In this document: positions 25,660-35,153 of the stretch, piece after piece | Layout of the letters: every line of letters starts with the position of its first letter | Position numbering within the stretch: position 1 is the stretch's first letter | Source of the DNA: Clostridium sp. 'deep sea' | Lineage (GTDB): Bacteria; Bacillota; UBA994; PWPR01 | Length of the DNA: 64,000 nt | NCBI RefSeq assembly: GCF_014931565.1 | Contig: NZ_CP063353.1 | Location: forward strand, 1,736,001 to 1,800,000 | Direction: 5' to 3' | The notes under the pieces: model-generated | What the model saw: the letters and a program-made list of their open reading frames with translations, nothing else | Databases searched by the model: none | Told to the model about the DNA's origin: nothing | Program-made: the position numbers and the translations under genes

Positions 25660-25763
25660 ACCGCAAAGTATGCAAAGTTCACAAATTTATTCTTTAGTTA
25701 AAAACTGAATAACTCTTTTATATAAATCAATAAAAGATACTTGTTCTTAGCACTCTTTGCGGT
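25660..25763. repeat. 104-bp element with ACCGCAAAG terminal inverted repeats
   Basis: ACCGCAAAG (25660-25668) and CTTTGCGGT (25755-25763) are exact complements flanking non-coding AT-rich DNA. CAAAG recurs inside (GCAAAGTTCACAAA). A related string, CCACAAAGTACACAAAG, occurs inside the 657-bp element near 11775. It is probably a small mobile or palindromic repeat. Confidence 0.5.
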
Positions 25764-25771
25764 TACACTGT

Positions 25772-26541
25772 TTATTGTTTCTTTCTACTTTTATGGTAGC
25801 CAATATAACTTAGGATTACTGAAATAAAAATTAAAGCAATGATATTATGCAAATAGTAAATATTACGACCAACATATCTCTCTATTAGTGTATTTCCAAT
25901 AATTGAATATGGTATTAAAAGTAATACAGAAAAAGAAGATAAATACCACTTATTAAACTTTGAGTAGCTCAAAATACATATTACAATAAATGAATATGCT
26001 ATAGTTATAATTGCCAATGGTAATGCTAATGCTGACACCCAACCTTTAACTGTTATTAAACTCTCAATTAAATATAAATATGGAATACTTGTAATAGCTA
26101 AACCTATTAAGGTTACTAGCCACTTATTCCTTTTTAAATTTATAAGAGGCATTAAGGTAAACCAGGCTACTACTAAACCCCCTATTACATAATAAGACCA
26201 ACTTAGCTTATCATTAATAGCCATATCACAAATACCACAAATAACTATAGTTAACATAAATATAGAAGATAGGGCGATAGTGAGCTTTTTTGCAAAATCC
26301 TTAGTTTTCTTATGTTTACCTTTTCTGTTTCAACTTTTTCACCCATGAGTATCTCATTGGCTGTTACCCCTAAAGCTTTAGCCAATGGCAAAACTGTTTC
26401 AATATCTGGGTAACCCAAACCTCTCTCCCATTTTGAAATAGCTTTATCGGTAATACCAAGTTGCTCTGCTAATTGTTTTTGAGTTAAAGATTTTTGTTTT
26501 CTTAAGGTTGATATAAATGTTCCTGTTTTGGCACTGTTCAT
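25772..26541 (-). pseudogene. XRE-family helix-turn-helix membrane protein, frameshifted
   Basis: The 5' part (from ATG at 26541) encodes an XRE domain (SLTQKQLAEQLGITDKAISK followed by WERGLGYPDIETVLPLAKAL) and runs out of frame after VNIRK. In another frame the protein continues TKDFAKKLTIALSSIFMLTI and then about 150 residues with five membrane segments, ending at 25772. One base missing from an A-run (T4 at 26305-26308 on the plus strand) explains the break. XRE-plus-membrane proteins of this build are common in Firmicutes. A real null allele, phase variation and a sequencing error are all possible. Confidence 0.8.
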
Positions 26542-26790
26542 AGTAATTTGTTTCCTTCATCTGTTTTGTATATGCTAATAATAGTATTGTTTGTGTTATT
26601 AATCAATAATCTTACTGTTTACTAGCCAGGTAAACTAATCGTAGAGTTATAATTTTTATTGTAACAATAATTTTTTTTGCATTAAAAATTACCAAATTCA
26701 CAAGTTCATAAAAGCTTTAGTATAAGGTACTTAATTAAAAAAGGCTGTTACATTAGCTATTATTGCAAATGCCTCAGCCACTTTATTTAC

Positions 26791-27441
26791 TTAATAAATC
26801 TCTAGTTCTTCTAAAAAACTAATCATATCTTGTTTATTGCAAAAGTGTTTTAAAACCTGAAAACTAGTTCCATTAAATACTTTGCTGGTTGTAATCATTA
26901 AAGAAAAATCATTTACTATTTCAACCTCAATAACTGAGTGTTTTCTAATATAACGTTGTTCTATTTTTATAAAATCAGTATTGCTTTTCTTACTTAGAGT
27001 TTTTTTATTTTGGTTTTCTTTAACCACTGGCTTTTCTAAACTCTCAGTTACCACTTTACTAGCTAATCTGCAAAATGTCTCTGCTTCGTCTTTAATTACA
27101 TTATTAACCTTCTCTACTCCGTTATCATATTCAATAATTATTTTGGTATTTACTGAGTCTACTTGCCAATGAACTTTATTAATCTCTGTTAGCGCTATAT
27201 CATATTCCTGCGAAACGGTAAACGGCATATCATCGTAAAATATTATTCTCTTATTGGTTAAAGCAATAATTGCAGAGTCTGCTTTTTTATCTTCTAAACG
27301 ACCACTAGTAAAATATAGTACATCTTCTTTATCATGAATTAATTTAGGTAAAATATTAATCTCATTCTTCACAAACCAGGTAGAAGTTAAATTTTCGGCA
27401 ATTTTTTGTATTTGATTTCTAGCTCTTATCTCGTTCTCCAA
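26791..27441 (-). CDS. PH-like (YokE/bPH_3-type) domain protein
   Basis: The protein is about 216 residues and cytosolic. Residues about 50-130 fit a bacterial PH-like domain: EDVLYFTSGRLEDKKADSAI, ALTNKRIIFYDD and ITEINKVHWQVD-like strands, where TNKRIIF is the family's most recognisable motif. A second beta-rich segment follows a Lys-rich linker. Function is unknown; such domains are often attached to envelope or stress proteins. The TTG at 27441 is preferred because GGGGGAG lies upstream; an in-frame ATG at 27465 lacks a site. Confidence 0.65.
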   Translation of the reverse strand: MENEIRARNQIQKIAENLTSTWFVKNEINILPKLIHDKEDVLYFTSGRLEDKKADSAIIALTNKRIIFYDDMPFTVSQEYDIALTEINKVHWQVDSVNTKIIIEYDNGVEKVNNVIKDEAETFCRLASKVVTESLEKPVVKENQNKKTLSKKSNTDFIKIEQRYIRKHSVIEVEIVNDFSLMITTSKVFNGTSFQVLKHFCNKQDMISFLEELEIY

Positions 27442-27520
27442 ATCTCTCCCCCGTTTCATATTCATCTGCTAATAATTTAAATATATCATGCTTATCAAAA
27501 AAAACAAAGTTTACAAACTT

Positions 27521-27558
27521 AAAAACCACATAAACTATGGCTAGTTTATGTGGTTTTT
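27521..27558. terminator. strong intrinsic terminator after amidohydrolase gene
   Basis: A perfect 17-bp stem (27521-27537 with 27542-27558) around TGGC. It closes the GNAT-fusion/amidohydrolase cluster on the minus strand. Confidence 0.85.
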
Positions 27559-27574
27559 AATATTAATTTTATTA

Positions 27575-28432
27575 TTAAATACTTAGTTTAAAGAGCTCTT
27601 TAGCATTATTGTAAAAGACATTTTTATGATGTTCATTAGGAACAATCTGCTTTACAAAGTTAATATAAGATGCTAAATCAACTAAAGGCCAATCCGAGCC
27701 AAATAAAAACTTTTCATAGTTTTCTGCATAAATTAAGGCTTTTTTAAAGTGATCTTGATATAATTTTTGACCACCCATATAAGATACAGCTTCGTTATCT
27801 CCAATAATTAAGCCGGATAAATCTGCGTAAACATTACTATTTTTACTAACAACTTCAGCACAATCCATAGTCCACGGACAACCCATATGAGCTATTACAA
27901 AATTAACATCTCTATGAGTTACGGCCAGTTCATCTACATTTAAAGGATGAGAATATTTTAGTAAACCTCGCTCACTATAGGTATCTCCAGAGTGAATAAC
28001 AACAGGAACCTTATAACTAGCAGCTAAATCATATATTGGCTCATATACCTTATCAAAAACATGAAAATGATAATAACCAGCATATATTTTTATTCCTACA
28101 AAGTTATCATATTTTAAATACTTTTCTATATTTTCAAGCTCATCATTAGCATGTAAACCTAGTAGCTTAGTGGGGTTAATTCCTAAACAGCAAAATAAGT
28201 TATTAGGTGTTTTTTTTGCTAAATCAAGTATCATTGGGTTGCGACATTTATTGTCAGGAAAGGCCCCTGCACTTTTCTCTTGAATACCCATACCAATACT
28301 AGCAACTACCTTGTTTTTTGCAAAAGATTCGCTAAAGCCTTCATATGAATAATCAACTATAGAGATTGCTTTAGCTGTATCTTTAAACGATTGGATATTA
28401 GAAAAGTGAATATGGGCATCTATTATTTTCAT
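27575..28432 (-). CDS. amidohydrolase (Amidohydro_2 family)
   Basis: The protein is 285 residues, a metal-dependent TIM-barrel hydrolase. Metal ligands are visible: DAHIHF at residues 5-10, VVIHSGD, VIAHMG and FGSDWPL. The family includes decarboxylases and hydrolases of small ring acids and lactones; the substrate is unknown. GGAGG precedes the ATG. It starts 31 bp after the stop of the 1022-residue GNAT-fusion gene and shares its terminator, so the two are probably co-transcribed and may act on the same pathway. Confidence 0.88.
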   Translation of the reverse strand: MKIIDAHIHFSNIQSFKDTAKAISIVDYSYEGFSESFAKNKVVASIGMGIQEKSAGAFPDNKCRNPMILDLAKKTPNNLFCCLGINPTKLLGLHANDELENIEKYLKYDNFVGIKIYAGYYHFHVFDKVYEPIYDLAASYKVPVVIHSGDTYSERGLLKYSHPLNVDELAVTHRDVNFVIAHMGCPWTMDCAEVVSKNSNVYADLSGLIIGDNEAVSYMGGQKLYQDHFKKALIYAENYEKFLFGSDWPLVDLASYINFVKQIVPNEHHKNVFYNNAKELFKLSI

Positions 28433-28463
28433 TTAGGTTCCTCCGAGTTGTAAACTACTTAAA

Positions 28464-31400
28464 TCATATCTTAAATTTTAACTTATTTAAATCATTAAGC
28501 ATATCTTCTGTAAGATTTTCTTTACTAAAGAGCATAAATTGCGGTTTGGTAGTAAATGTTTCACCATCATTAACACTATGACTACTATAATTGGTACTAT
28601 AAGATACAAGATTTGTATTACTAAACCAATGTAGGTCTTCAGTATTTATAACCCTATATAAACTATAATCTGTTGTTTTTGATTTAAACTGCAATATGTT
28701 TTTTAATTGAATTTCATACTGTAAGTTACCACAACTAAACTCAGCTTTTTGGCCATTATCTGTATAAATAATGCTGTTATTAGCTATGTCTGCTTGCTGA
28801 ATGAAGCTCTTTTGCACCATATTTAACTTACTAAAATATTTTCCAGCGTTTTGATTTATTACTGCAAATGAACACACAATTGGAATGCCTGACAAAAGAA
28901 GATAATACTCGGTTATTGTTAGTCCTTTATACTTATCATGTTCAGTTATTTCTAAGCAGGTTTTAACTCCACTCCATACATTTCCAAAAATATCTGTTAC
29001 TTCAATAAAGCCTGCAGATTTTTGCTCGTTATGAACAGAGGCATAACTTATATTACCAGGAAGCATGGATGTTCCACCAGTCCAATAGTTCCACCATCCT
29101 TTAATACTTGGAGTTGGAAAACTATTATTAAACCACTCTTTGCCTTTATAAATTATAGAGTAAATACCAGGTGCATATTCAGGAGAAGACTTTATTACTA
29201 TATGCTCATTACTTACCTCATAAACTGTATTATCTCCTTTGTTGTGTTTTAATTGTTTTACTGGAGTATTGTTTTTAAAAAATAGTAGTTTTTCTTGTTG
29301 CATTTTTTTAAAGTTTAAACTAAAGTCTAAACTTAATATATCTAATTCAGGCTTTTTCACAATAGACTTATTAACTACAGCCTTGTTATTATTAAATTTA
29401 AACTCTGTGCAGCTATTGCTCTGTGTAAAGCAATTATACTTACTGCTTACACTTAGCTTACCTTCTATAGCTAGTTTTTTATGCTGCTCACACTCTAATA
29501 TAATTTTATCAGTTATAAATGGATTATTGTTATTTATTTTACACATAAATGAATCACTAACGTCGCTAGAGCTTAGGGGATTTTCATAACCTAAATAACT
29601 TCTAAATTGCTGCCATGAGTTAAAGCTATCCATAGTATAGATTATGGGCTTAGTTCTTGTTGTATATGAGCTATTTACTTTACTTTCTATCATAACAACT
29701 ATATTATCAAAGGACACATTACAGCTATCATGCCAGCTCAAACCAGCTTTAACTTTTGTGTTATTAAAAACCCAGTTTTCGCTAAATTTGTTAATGTCCC
29801 ATTGTTTAAGAAGTATTCCCTCAAAGTTTTTACTATTAATAACTTCTCCATTATAAGGTAAATACGCGTCAATTAATAAGAATTTACAGTCTTGAGTAAC
29901 ATAAAGATCTTTAATACTACTCTTATTTTCTAAATCACAATATAGCTTAATAATACCATCTTGAAAGAGTTCTATATAATAATGCATAATTACATTTGCA
30001 AATTTCTCTGATTTAAATGTTGCTTTAATAATCTCACTAGTACTTTTAGTAATGAACTCTACTTTAATAGGTTTTTTACTTTTAAACTCATTGTAATAGG
30101 GTTTACCAAGCCTTGGTATTGCTGCGCTTAGTTCATAAGTAGAGTTAGTAGCAAGTTTAGAAATATTGGTAGCATTATTTGCTTTCATTAATCTGGCACA
30201 AAAAGCACCGTTATATAGCTCATAGGCTTTATCCGACTCTCCATGAAACACCCCAGAGTATCCTCTAAAAACTGTTTTACAGTTTGCTAAGTAGTTAATA
30301 TTATTATCTTGAGTTTTTATGTTTACTTCAAAATCTTCATTATAAAAACTATATTTTTTAACAATACAATTAACCAATAAGGATTTTTTTTGCTTAGCAT
30401 TTAACTTTACAACCTGTTGGGCATTTATAAAACTAACGTTATCTGTGTCTTTTAAACTAAAGTTGATTTCTATATCTTCATTAAAGTTATTTTCTAGGTT
30501 AATATAACATTTATTTTCCTTATTTAACTGCTTAACTTGGTTAGCATTAGCAACCTCAATTTCTATAGGCCTTTTTGGATTAACACCTATTTTAAATACT
30601 GACTCTTTGCCATTAATGTTTATGATAGATGTAACACAAGGGTGAGTTTTTAATGCTTGTTGTACATGTTTAATAGGCTCTATAAAAAACTTGCTTACTA
30701 CCTGCTGCTTATTTTTTATACTAAAACTTAAATCAGCACTGTATTTAATATTTTTATTATCTACACCTTTAATTTTAATATTTAAAGGTTTGCCACTCTT
30801 ATTTACTAATTCATATGTAATATCATACTCTTTACCAAAAACCAATTTTTGCTCAGCTAGTCTCACTTTTACCAGATAATCATTGGTTTCAATACAGGTG
30901 AGACCTCTACCTTTACGCTCAAATTCCATACTCAACATTAAATCATTTTTTTGCCAGCTATACTTATAAAAATGAAAGTCCCCTTCAATATTGCCATCAC
31001 TCTCAACCTTAATTTCACGGGTACTATCTTTATACCAATCTATCGTATTAAAATACTGCGCTACTGCTTCAGTTTTTTTAACGTAAGGTAAAAAATTCAT
31101 TAAATGAGTATATTCATCATATTTTTCCCAAAAGAAACCACACTTTTTATACAAAGGAACAGCCTTTTCATTACCTTGCCAAGTGTATAAATCTAACCTT
31201 GGCCATTTTGAATTTATAGCAGCAGCTACACATGTTAATACTAACTTTTTACCAACCCCTTTACCATGGTAATCGGGTCTTACATTTAGTAGCGGTATGT
31301 ACGAGGCTCCTTCATCTTCTTTGTAGTTTGAAAAACTACAGTAACCAACAACATCATTATTATGTAAGGCTAAAAAAGAATGGATATTGCCAGCATTTTT

Positions 31401-31532
31401 TTCCTCTTCCATAACACTTTCAGCAGTGTGAATAACACTCTCTCCGCCCCAGCTATCGCCACTTTTGGACCACATATCAGCTAGTGACTCTGCGTATTTA
31501 TAGTCAAATTCAACAATTTTAATATCGTTCAT
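28464..31532 (-). CDS. giant GNAT-fusion protein, paralogue 1
   Basis: The protein is 1022 residues. Residues 1 to about 155 are a GNAT acetyltransferase: LNVRPDYHGKGVGKKLVL is the acetyl-CoA loop and NEKAVPLYKKCGFFWEKYDE is motif B. The remaining 860 or so residues have no signal peptide or membrane segment and look beta-rich, with blocks such as FRGYSGVFHGESDKAYELYN, SPEYAPGIYSIIYKGKEWFN, and PSIKGWWNYWTGG. I do not recognise this body. A paralogue of 1027 residues lies upstream in tandem, with matching blocks throughout. GGAGGAG precedes the ATG. Two hairpins and a 22-codon ORF lie just upstream; the amidohydrolase gene follows. Confidence 0.8.
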   Translation of the reverse strand: MNDIKIVEFDYKYAESLADMWSKSGDSWGGESVIHTAESVMEEEKNAGNIHSFLALHNNDVVGYCSFSNYKEDEGASYIPLLNVRPDYHGKGVGKKLVLTCVAAAINSKWPRLDLYTWQGNEKAVPLYKKCGFFWEKYDEYTHLMNFLPYVKKTEAVAQYFNTIDWYKDSTREIKVESDGNIEGDFHFYKYSWQKNDLMLSMEFERKGRGLTCIETNDYLVKVRLAEQKLVFGKEYDITYELVNKSGKPLNIKIKGVDNKNIKYSADLSFSIKNKQQVVSKFFIEPIKHVQQALKTHPCVTSIININGKESVFKIGVNPKRPIEIEVANANQVKQLNKENKCYINLENNFNEDIEINFSLKDTDNVSFINAQQVVKLNAKQKKSLLVNCIVKKYSFYNEDFEVNIKTQDNNINYLANCKTVFRGYSGVFHGESDKAYELYNGAFCARLMKANNATNISKLATNSTYELSAAIPRLGKPYYNEFKSKKPIKVEFITKSTSEIIKATFKSEKFANVIMHYYIELFQDGIIKLYCDLENKSSIKDLYVTQDCKFLLIDAYLPYNGEVINSKNFEGILLKQWDINKFSENWVFNNTKVKAGLSWHDSCNVSFDNIVVMIESKVNSSYTTRTKPIIYTMDSFNSWQQFRSYLGYENPLSSSDVSDSFMCKINNNNPFITDKIILECEQHKKLAIEGKLSVSSKYNCFTQSNSCTEFKFNNNKAVVNKSIVKKPELDILSLDFSLNFKKMQQEKLLFFKNNTPVKQLKHNKGDNTVYEVSNEHIVIKSSPEYAPGIYSIIYKGKEWFNNSFPTPSIKGWWNYWTGGTSMLPGNISYASVHNEQKSAGFIEVTDIFGNVWSGVKTCLEITEHDKYKGLTITEYYLLLSGIPIVCSFAVINQNAGKYFSKLNMVQKSFIQQADIANNSIIYTDNGQKAEFSCGNLQYEIQLKNILQFKSKTTDYSLYRVINTEDLHWFSNTNLVSYSTNYSSHSVNDGETFTTKPQFMLFSKENLTEDMLNDLNKLKFKI

Positions 31533-31579
31533 GTTCTCCTCCTAAAACCCATTATGTAAATCAACCTTTAAAATAATAA

Positions 31580-31602
31580 AAGTTGTAGTATAACCACAAC
31601 TT
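31580..31602 (-). terminator. hairpin close to start of GNAT-fusion paralogue 1
   Basis: AAGTTGT/ACAACTT with a 9-nt loop. On the minus strand a T-rich stretch follows (TTATTATTTT). It lies about 50 bp before the start codon. Confidence 0.5.
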
Positions 31603-31674
31603 AAATAAATATAGTTAATCAAGATTTTAAAGTTTGCTACCTTGAACACATATTATGAAATAAAAAGCTGTAGT

Positions 31675-31699
31675 TATAATAGCTACAGTCTAAAATTTT
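31675..31699 (-). terminator. intrinsic terminator after 22-codon ORF
   Basis: CTGTAG/CTACAG stem with a short AT loop, followed on the minus strand by five T. The stem shares the CTGTAGC sequence of the terminator at 35103 in the paralogous cassette. Confidence 0.65.
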
Positions 31700-31704
31700 A
31701 AAAA

Positions 31705-31773
31705 CTATAAATTAAACTGTAGGTCATGAAATAAAACTTCACTATCTTTTACACCTGTATTTGCTTTTATCAT
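31705..31773 (-). CDS. 22-residue small protein/leader upstream of GNAT-fusion paralogue 1
   Basis: A 23-codon ORF with GAGGAGG at ideal spacing (8 nt) before the second of two close ATG codons. The peptide begins MIKANTGVKD and ends EVLFHDLQFNL. It lies between the terminator of paralogue 2 and a terminator of its own, so it is the first ORF of a separate transcript. Its C-terminal pattern (V/I-L, D/G-L, Q/H, F/Y) resembles the 31-residue peptide before paralogue 2. It may be a leader peptide, a signalling peptide or a substrate of the adjacent acetyltransferase fusion; sequence alone does not decide. Confidence 0.6.
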   Translation of the reverse strand: MIKANTGVKDSEVLFHDLQFNL

Positions 31774-31880
31774 TATCATGACCTCCTCTTTCTAAATTTG
31801 CTTATTATTTGCATACCATAATAAAACATAATATGATTATACATTATTTAGCAATAATAATAAAGAATTAATTATAATTT

Positions 31881-31921
31881 AATGAAAGTGTAACAAATAT
31901 TACTAAAGCAACACTTTCATT
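31881..31921 (-). terminator. hairpin terminator after GNAT-fusion paralogue 2
   Basis: AATGAAAGTGT (31881-31891) and ACACTTTCATT (31911-31921) are exact complements with a 19-nt loop, about 30 bp after the stop of paralogue 2. Confidence 0.65.
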
Positions 31922-31948
31922 AAATATTCTAAAATCATAATTTATAAC

Positions 31949-34900
31949 TTAGTTAGTTAGTTTAAATCTCACTTGTTTTAAATCCTTCAACATTTCTTTT
32001 GATAGGCTTTCTTTACTAAAAATGCCAAACTGAGGAATAATAATCACAGGACTATTACTTGCTAAACTAATATCAACAACATCATAAGCATAATAAGTGT
32101 TTTTAGTATAGAAAGAAACATGTTTTCCATCATTCAACAATCTGGTTAAAGTATAATCTACTGTTTTTGAGCCATGAATAGTTATATCTTTAGCTACTAT
32201 TTCAAACTCTCTCTCACCATATTGAAATACAACATCTTCACTGCCTTCACATCTCTTAATCCAATTTTGGGTGCGATCAGTTGTTTGTTCAATAAAAGAA
32301 TACAATTGTAAACTTAAATTTTGTTTAAAACTACCCTTTGTTTGCGAAACTACAGCAAAATTAGCTACCACAGGAACACCATTTAGTAATAAATAATACT
32401 CGTTAACTGTTATTCCTTTATATTTTTCGTGTTTAGTCACAATAAGGCTTGTTTTAATACCAGACCATACATTACCTAAATTATCTTCAATTCTAACAAA
32501 TTGGGCTTGTTTTTCTTCTTTATTTAGTGAAGCAAAGCTGAATTCATCTAACATTGTAAACATTCCACCTGTATAACAATTCCACCAAGCTTTTATTGAT
32601 GGCTCGGGAAAACTACTATTTAACCATTCGCTACCCTTATACTGCATAGAATATATTCCTGGCGAAAAATTAGGTGCAGCTTTTAGGCTTATAATACCGT
32701 TATTTACTTCATAAATACTTTTGCCCTTTTCTGTAAACTGCTTAGATTTTATCGCTTTTGAATCTACAAAGAATATTGCTTTTTCCCTCTTAAGATTTTG
32801 GGTATTTAGCTCAATATTGAGTTTAACAATATCTATCTCTGGCCTAGCATTAAGTAAAGCAGATTTTACAGCTTTTCTATTTTGGATACATAGATTTGTT
32901 TTTGCTATAGTTATTGAGTTATTAAAAGATTCGACTTCTATACTACCTTTAATCTCTTGTCGTTTATTTTCATAGATTAATAACTCAAATTGATCTTTTA
33001 TAAATGGATTATTATTATTAATACTACTTATTAAGCTATTTTGGCTAGCAACTGAATTTAATTTTTTAGTATAACCCAAATAATTTCTAAACTCCTGCCA
33101 ATTTTTAAAGGTATCTATGGTAAGTATGATAGGCTTAGTAAAGACCGATTTATGTGCCTGTATATTATTTATTTTACTCTCTATCATAGTAGAGACCCCT
33201 CTAAAAATAGCCTCTAAACTTGGGTGCCACGCTATGCCTTTAGTATTTCTAAAATCACTAAATAACCAGTTTTCGCTTAATTTTTTGGCATCCCAATTAC
33301 CTACATCAACACCATCTGCACATTCACTTATAATAATGCCTTGTTCATAAGGCAAATAACCATTATTTAATAACAGGTAACTATCCTGACATACAAATAA
33401 ATCCTTCACATTTTTGTCTGAGTTGTTTTCAACTTCATAGTAAATTTTTATTATTCCACCTGAAAAAAGCTCAAGGATATAGTTTAAAGCTATATTTGGT
33501 AATTTTTCTGAATTAAATTTTAAAATTAAACACTCACTATTACTTTTTTCAACATATTTAACTTCATTGGGTTTTTTATTTTTAAACTCACTGTAATAAG
33601 GTTTTCCAAACTGAGGTATACTTGTATCAATAACCTCCTCTTCATCCATACCTAGTTTATAAAACTCTGTGTAGTTAGATTCTTTAATGAATTTAACAAC
33701 ATATGGACCATTGTAAAGATAATATGCTTCTTCTGTTTCACCATGAAACATGCCATAATAACCTCTAAAAGTAGTTTTTAAATTAGTAACATGCTCTACA
33801 AGATTATTATTTACAGCTATTTTTACCTGTAACTGCTCACTGTAAAATCCATAAGACTTAATAATACAGGGTATTGCTAAATGGTGTTTTTGTTTAGGCT
33901 CTAACTCTAAAGCAATATTTTTATTTTTAAACTCTACCAAATCATTATTGATTAGCTCAAAATTAAGCTTAATATTCTGTTCAAAATTATTTTCGATATT
34001 AATATAACAAATACTATCTGCATTAAGCTGTTTATATTCATTATCATTAGCAATATCAATCTTAATAGGTTGAATTGCATTAACACCAATTTTAAACAAT
34101 GATTTTTTACCATTTATTTTAATTAAAGAGCTAACACAGGGATGAGTTTTTATTTTAGCCTGTTTCTCTTTTATATCTTCTACAAAAAACTGCCCGTAAA
34201 CTATTTCAGTATTGTTTATATCGTTACTATAATTAAAGTTAAACTTAATATTTTTATCATTTTGACCTTCAATACTAACTTGTAAAGGTTTGCCACTTTT
34301 ATTAGTTAACTCATACTTTATTTTATAACTTGAACCACAAATTAACTTTTGTTTTTCTAGCCTAGTTTTTATTAAATAATCATTTGTTTCTATACAGGTT
34401 AAGCCACGGCCACGTCGCTCAAATTCCATATTTAAAACTAAGTCATTTTTTTGCCAATTATATTCGTAAAAATCAAACTGACCTTCAACGTTTCCATCGC
34501 TCTTAATTTCAATTTTGCGCTTATTATCTTGATACCAATCTATCTCTTTAAAGTACTCTTTAACAGCCTCGGTATCCATTACATAAGGCAAAAAATTCAT
34601 TAAATGTGTATATGCATCTTCTTCCTCCCAAAAAAATCCACATTTTTTATAGAGAGGAACTGCTTTATTATTACCAGTCCAGGTATATAAGTCGAGCCTG
34701 GGCCACTCACATTTTAAGGCCATTTCAACACATTTAAGAACCAACATCTTACCTACCTTTTTGCCTAAATAGTCGGGTCTTACATTTAAAAGGGGAATAT
34801 ATGAGGCCCCTTCATCTTCTTTGTAATTAGAAAAACTACAATAACCAACAACCTCTTCACCAGCTACTGCTAAAAAGGTATAAATATTACTGTATCTTTC

Positions 34901-35032
34901 TTCTGCCTCTTTTACACTTTCTGCAGTTCGAATAGTGCTATCTCCACCCCAATTTTGACCGCTTTTATTCCACATATGAGCCAATGATGCAGCATACTTT
35001 GGTTCATAGTGTACAATTTTAACTTCGTTCAT
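31949..35032 (-). CDS. giant GNAT-fusion protein, paralogue 2
   Basis: The protein is 1027 residues with the same layout as the downstream paralogue. The N-terminal GNAT domain (about 1-155) has LNVRPDYLGKKVGKMLVLK, in which the usual G-x-G loop is GKKVGK, and NNKAVPLYKKCGFFWEEEDA. The large body shares RGRGLTCIETNDYL, FRGYYGMFHGETEEAYYLYN, FSPGIYSMQYKGSEWLNSSF and PSIKAWWNCYTGG. No catalytic motif was recognised in the body. It is preceded by a 31-codon ORF and a perfect hairpin terminator. Tandem position and similarity over full length point to duplication of a cassette, now well diverged. Confidence 0.8.
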   Translation of the reverse strand: MNEVKIVHYEPKYAASLAHMWNKSGQNWGGDSTIRTAESVKEAEERYSNIYTFLAVAGEEVVGYCSFSNYKEDEGASYIPLLNVRPDYLGKKVGKMLVLKCVEMALKCEWPRLDLYTWTGNNKAVPLYKKCGFFWEEEDAYTHLMNFLPYVMDTEAVKEYFKEIDWYQDNKRKIEIKSDGNVEGQFDFYEYNWQKNDLVLNMEFERRGRGLTCIETNDYLIKTRLEKQKLICGSSYKIKYELTNKSGKPLQVSIEGQNDKNIKFNFNYSNDINNTEIVYGQFFVEDIKEKQAKIKTHPCVSSLIKINGKKSLFKIGVNAIQPIKIDIANDNEYKQLNADSICYINIENNFEQNIKLNFELINNDLVEFKNKNIALELEPKQKHHLAIPCIIKSYGFYSEQLQVKIAVNNNLVEHVTNLKTTFRGYYGMFHGETEEAYYLYNGPYVVKFIKESNYTEFYKLGMDEEEVIDTSIPQFGKPYYSEFKNKKPNEVKYVEKSNSECLILKFNSEKLPNIALNYILELFSGGIIKIYYEVENNSDKNVKDLFVCQDSYLLLNNGYLPYEQGIIISECADGVDVGNWDAKKLSENWLFSDFRNTKGIAWHPSLEAIFRGVSTMIESKINNIQAHKSVFTKPIILTIDTFKNWQEFRNYLGYTKKLNSVASQNSLISSINNNNPFIKDQFELLIYENKRQEIKGSIEVESFNNSITIAKTNLCIQNRKAVKSALLNARPEIDIVKLNIELNTQNLKREKAIFFVDSKAIKSKQFTEKGKSIYEVNNGIISLKAAPNFSPGIYSMQYKGSEWLNSSFPEPSIKAWWNCYTGGMFTMLDEFSFASLNKEEKQAQFVRIEDNLGNVWSGIKTSLIVTKHEKYKGITVNEYYLLLNGVPVVANFAVVSQTKGSFKQNLSLQLYSFIEQTTDRTQNWIKRCEGSEDVVFQYGEREFEIVAKDITIHGSKTVDYTLTRLLNDGKHVSFYTKNTYYAYDVVDISLASNSPVIIIPQFGIFSKESLSKEMLKDLKQVRFKLTN

Positions 35033-35102
35033 TATGATCCTCCTCTGTATGTATAAAGAGTTATGATTTTACATATTCTCTTTTTAAACAACTTTCTAAG
35101 TA

Positions 35103-35135
35103 AAAAGCTGTAGCCTTAATATGGCTACAGCTTTT
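35103..35135 (-). terminator. perfect intrinsic terminator after 31-codon ORF
   Basis: AAAAGCTGTAGCC/GGCTACAGCTTTT, 13 bp without mismatch, 7-nt loop, T-run on the minus strand. It lies between the small ORF and the start of GNAT-fusion paralogue 2. Confidence 0.85.
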
Positions 35136-35153
35136 ATTATTTTTATAAGTAAA

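Noticed and set aside
26621-26639. Small palindrome GTTTAC...GGTAAAC before the XRE gene
   Set aside because: Arms of about 6-7 bp are close to chance in such AT-rich DNA and no second copy was seen.
28464-35032. Hypothesis that the GNAT-fusion bodies are secreted surface proteins
   Set aside because: No signal peptide, anchor or SLH/LPXTG motif; the N-terminus is the acetyltransferase domain, so a cytosolic location is more likely.
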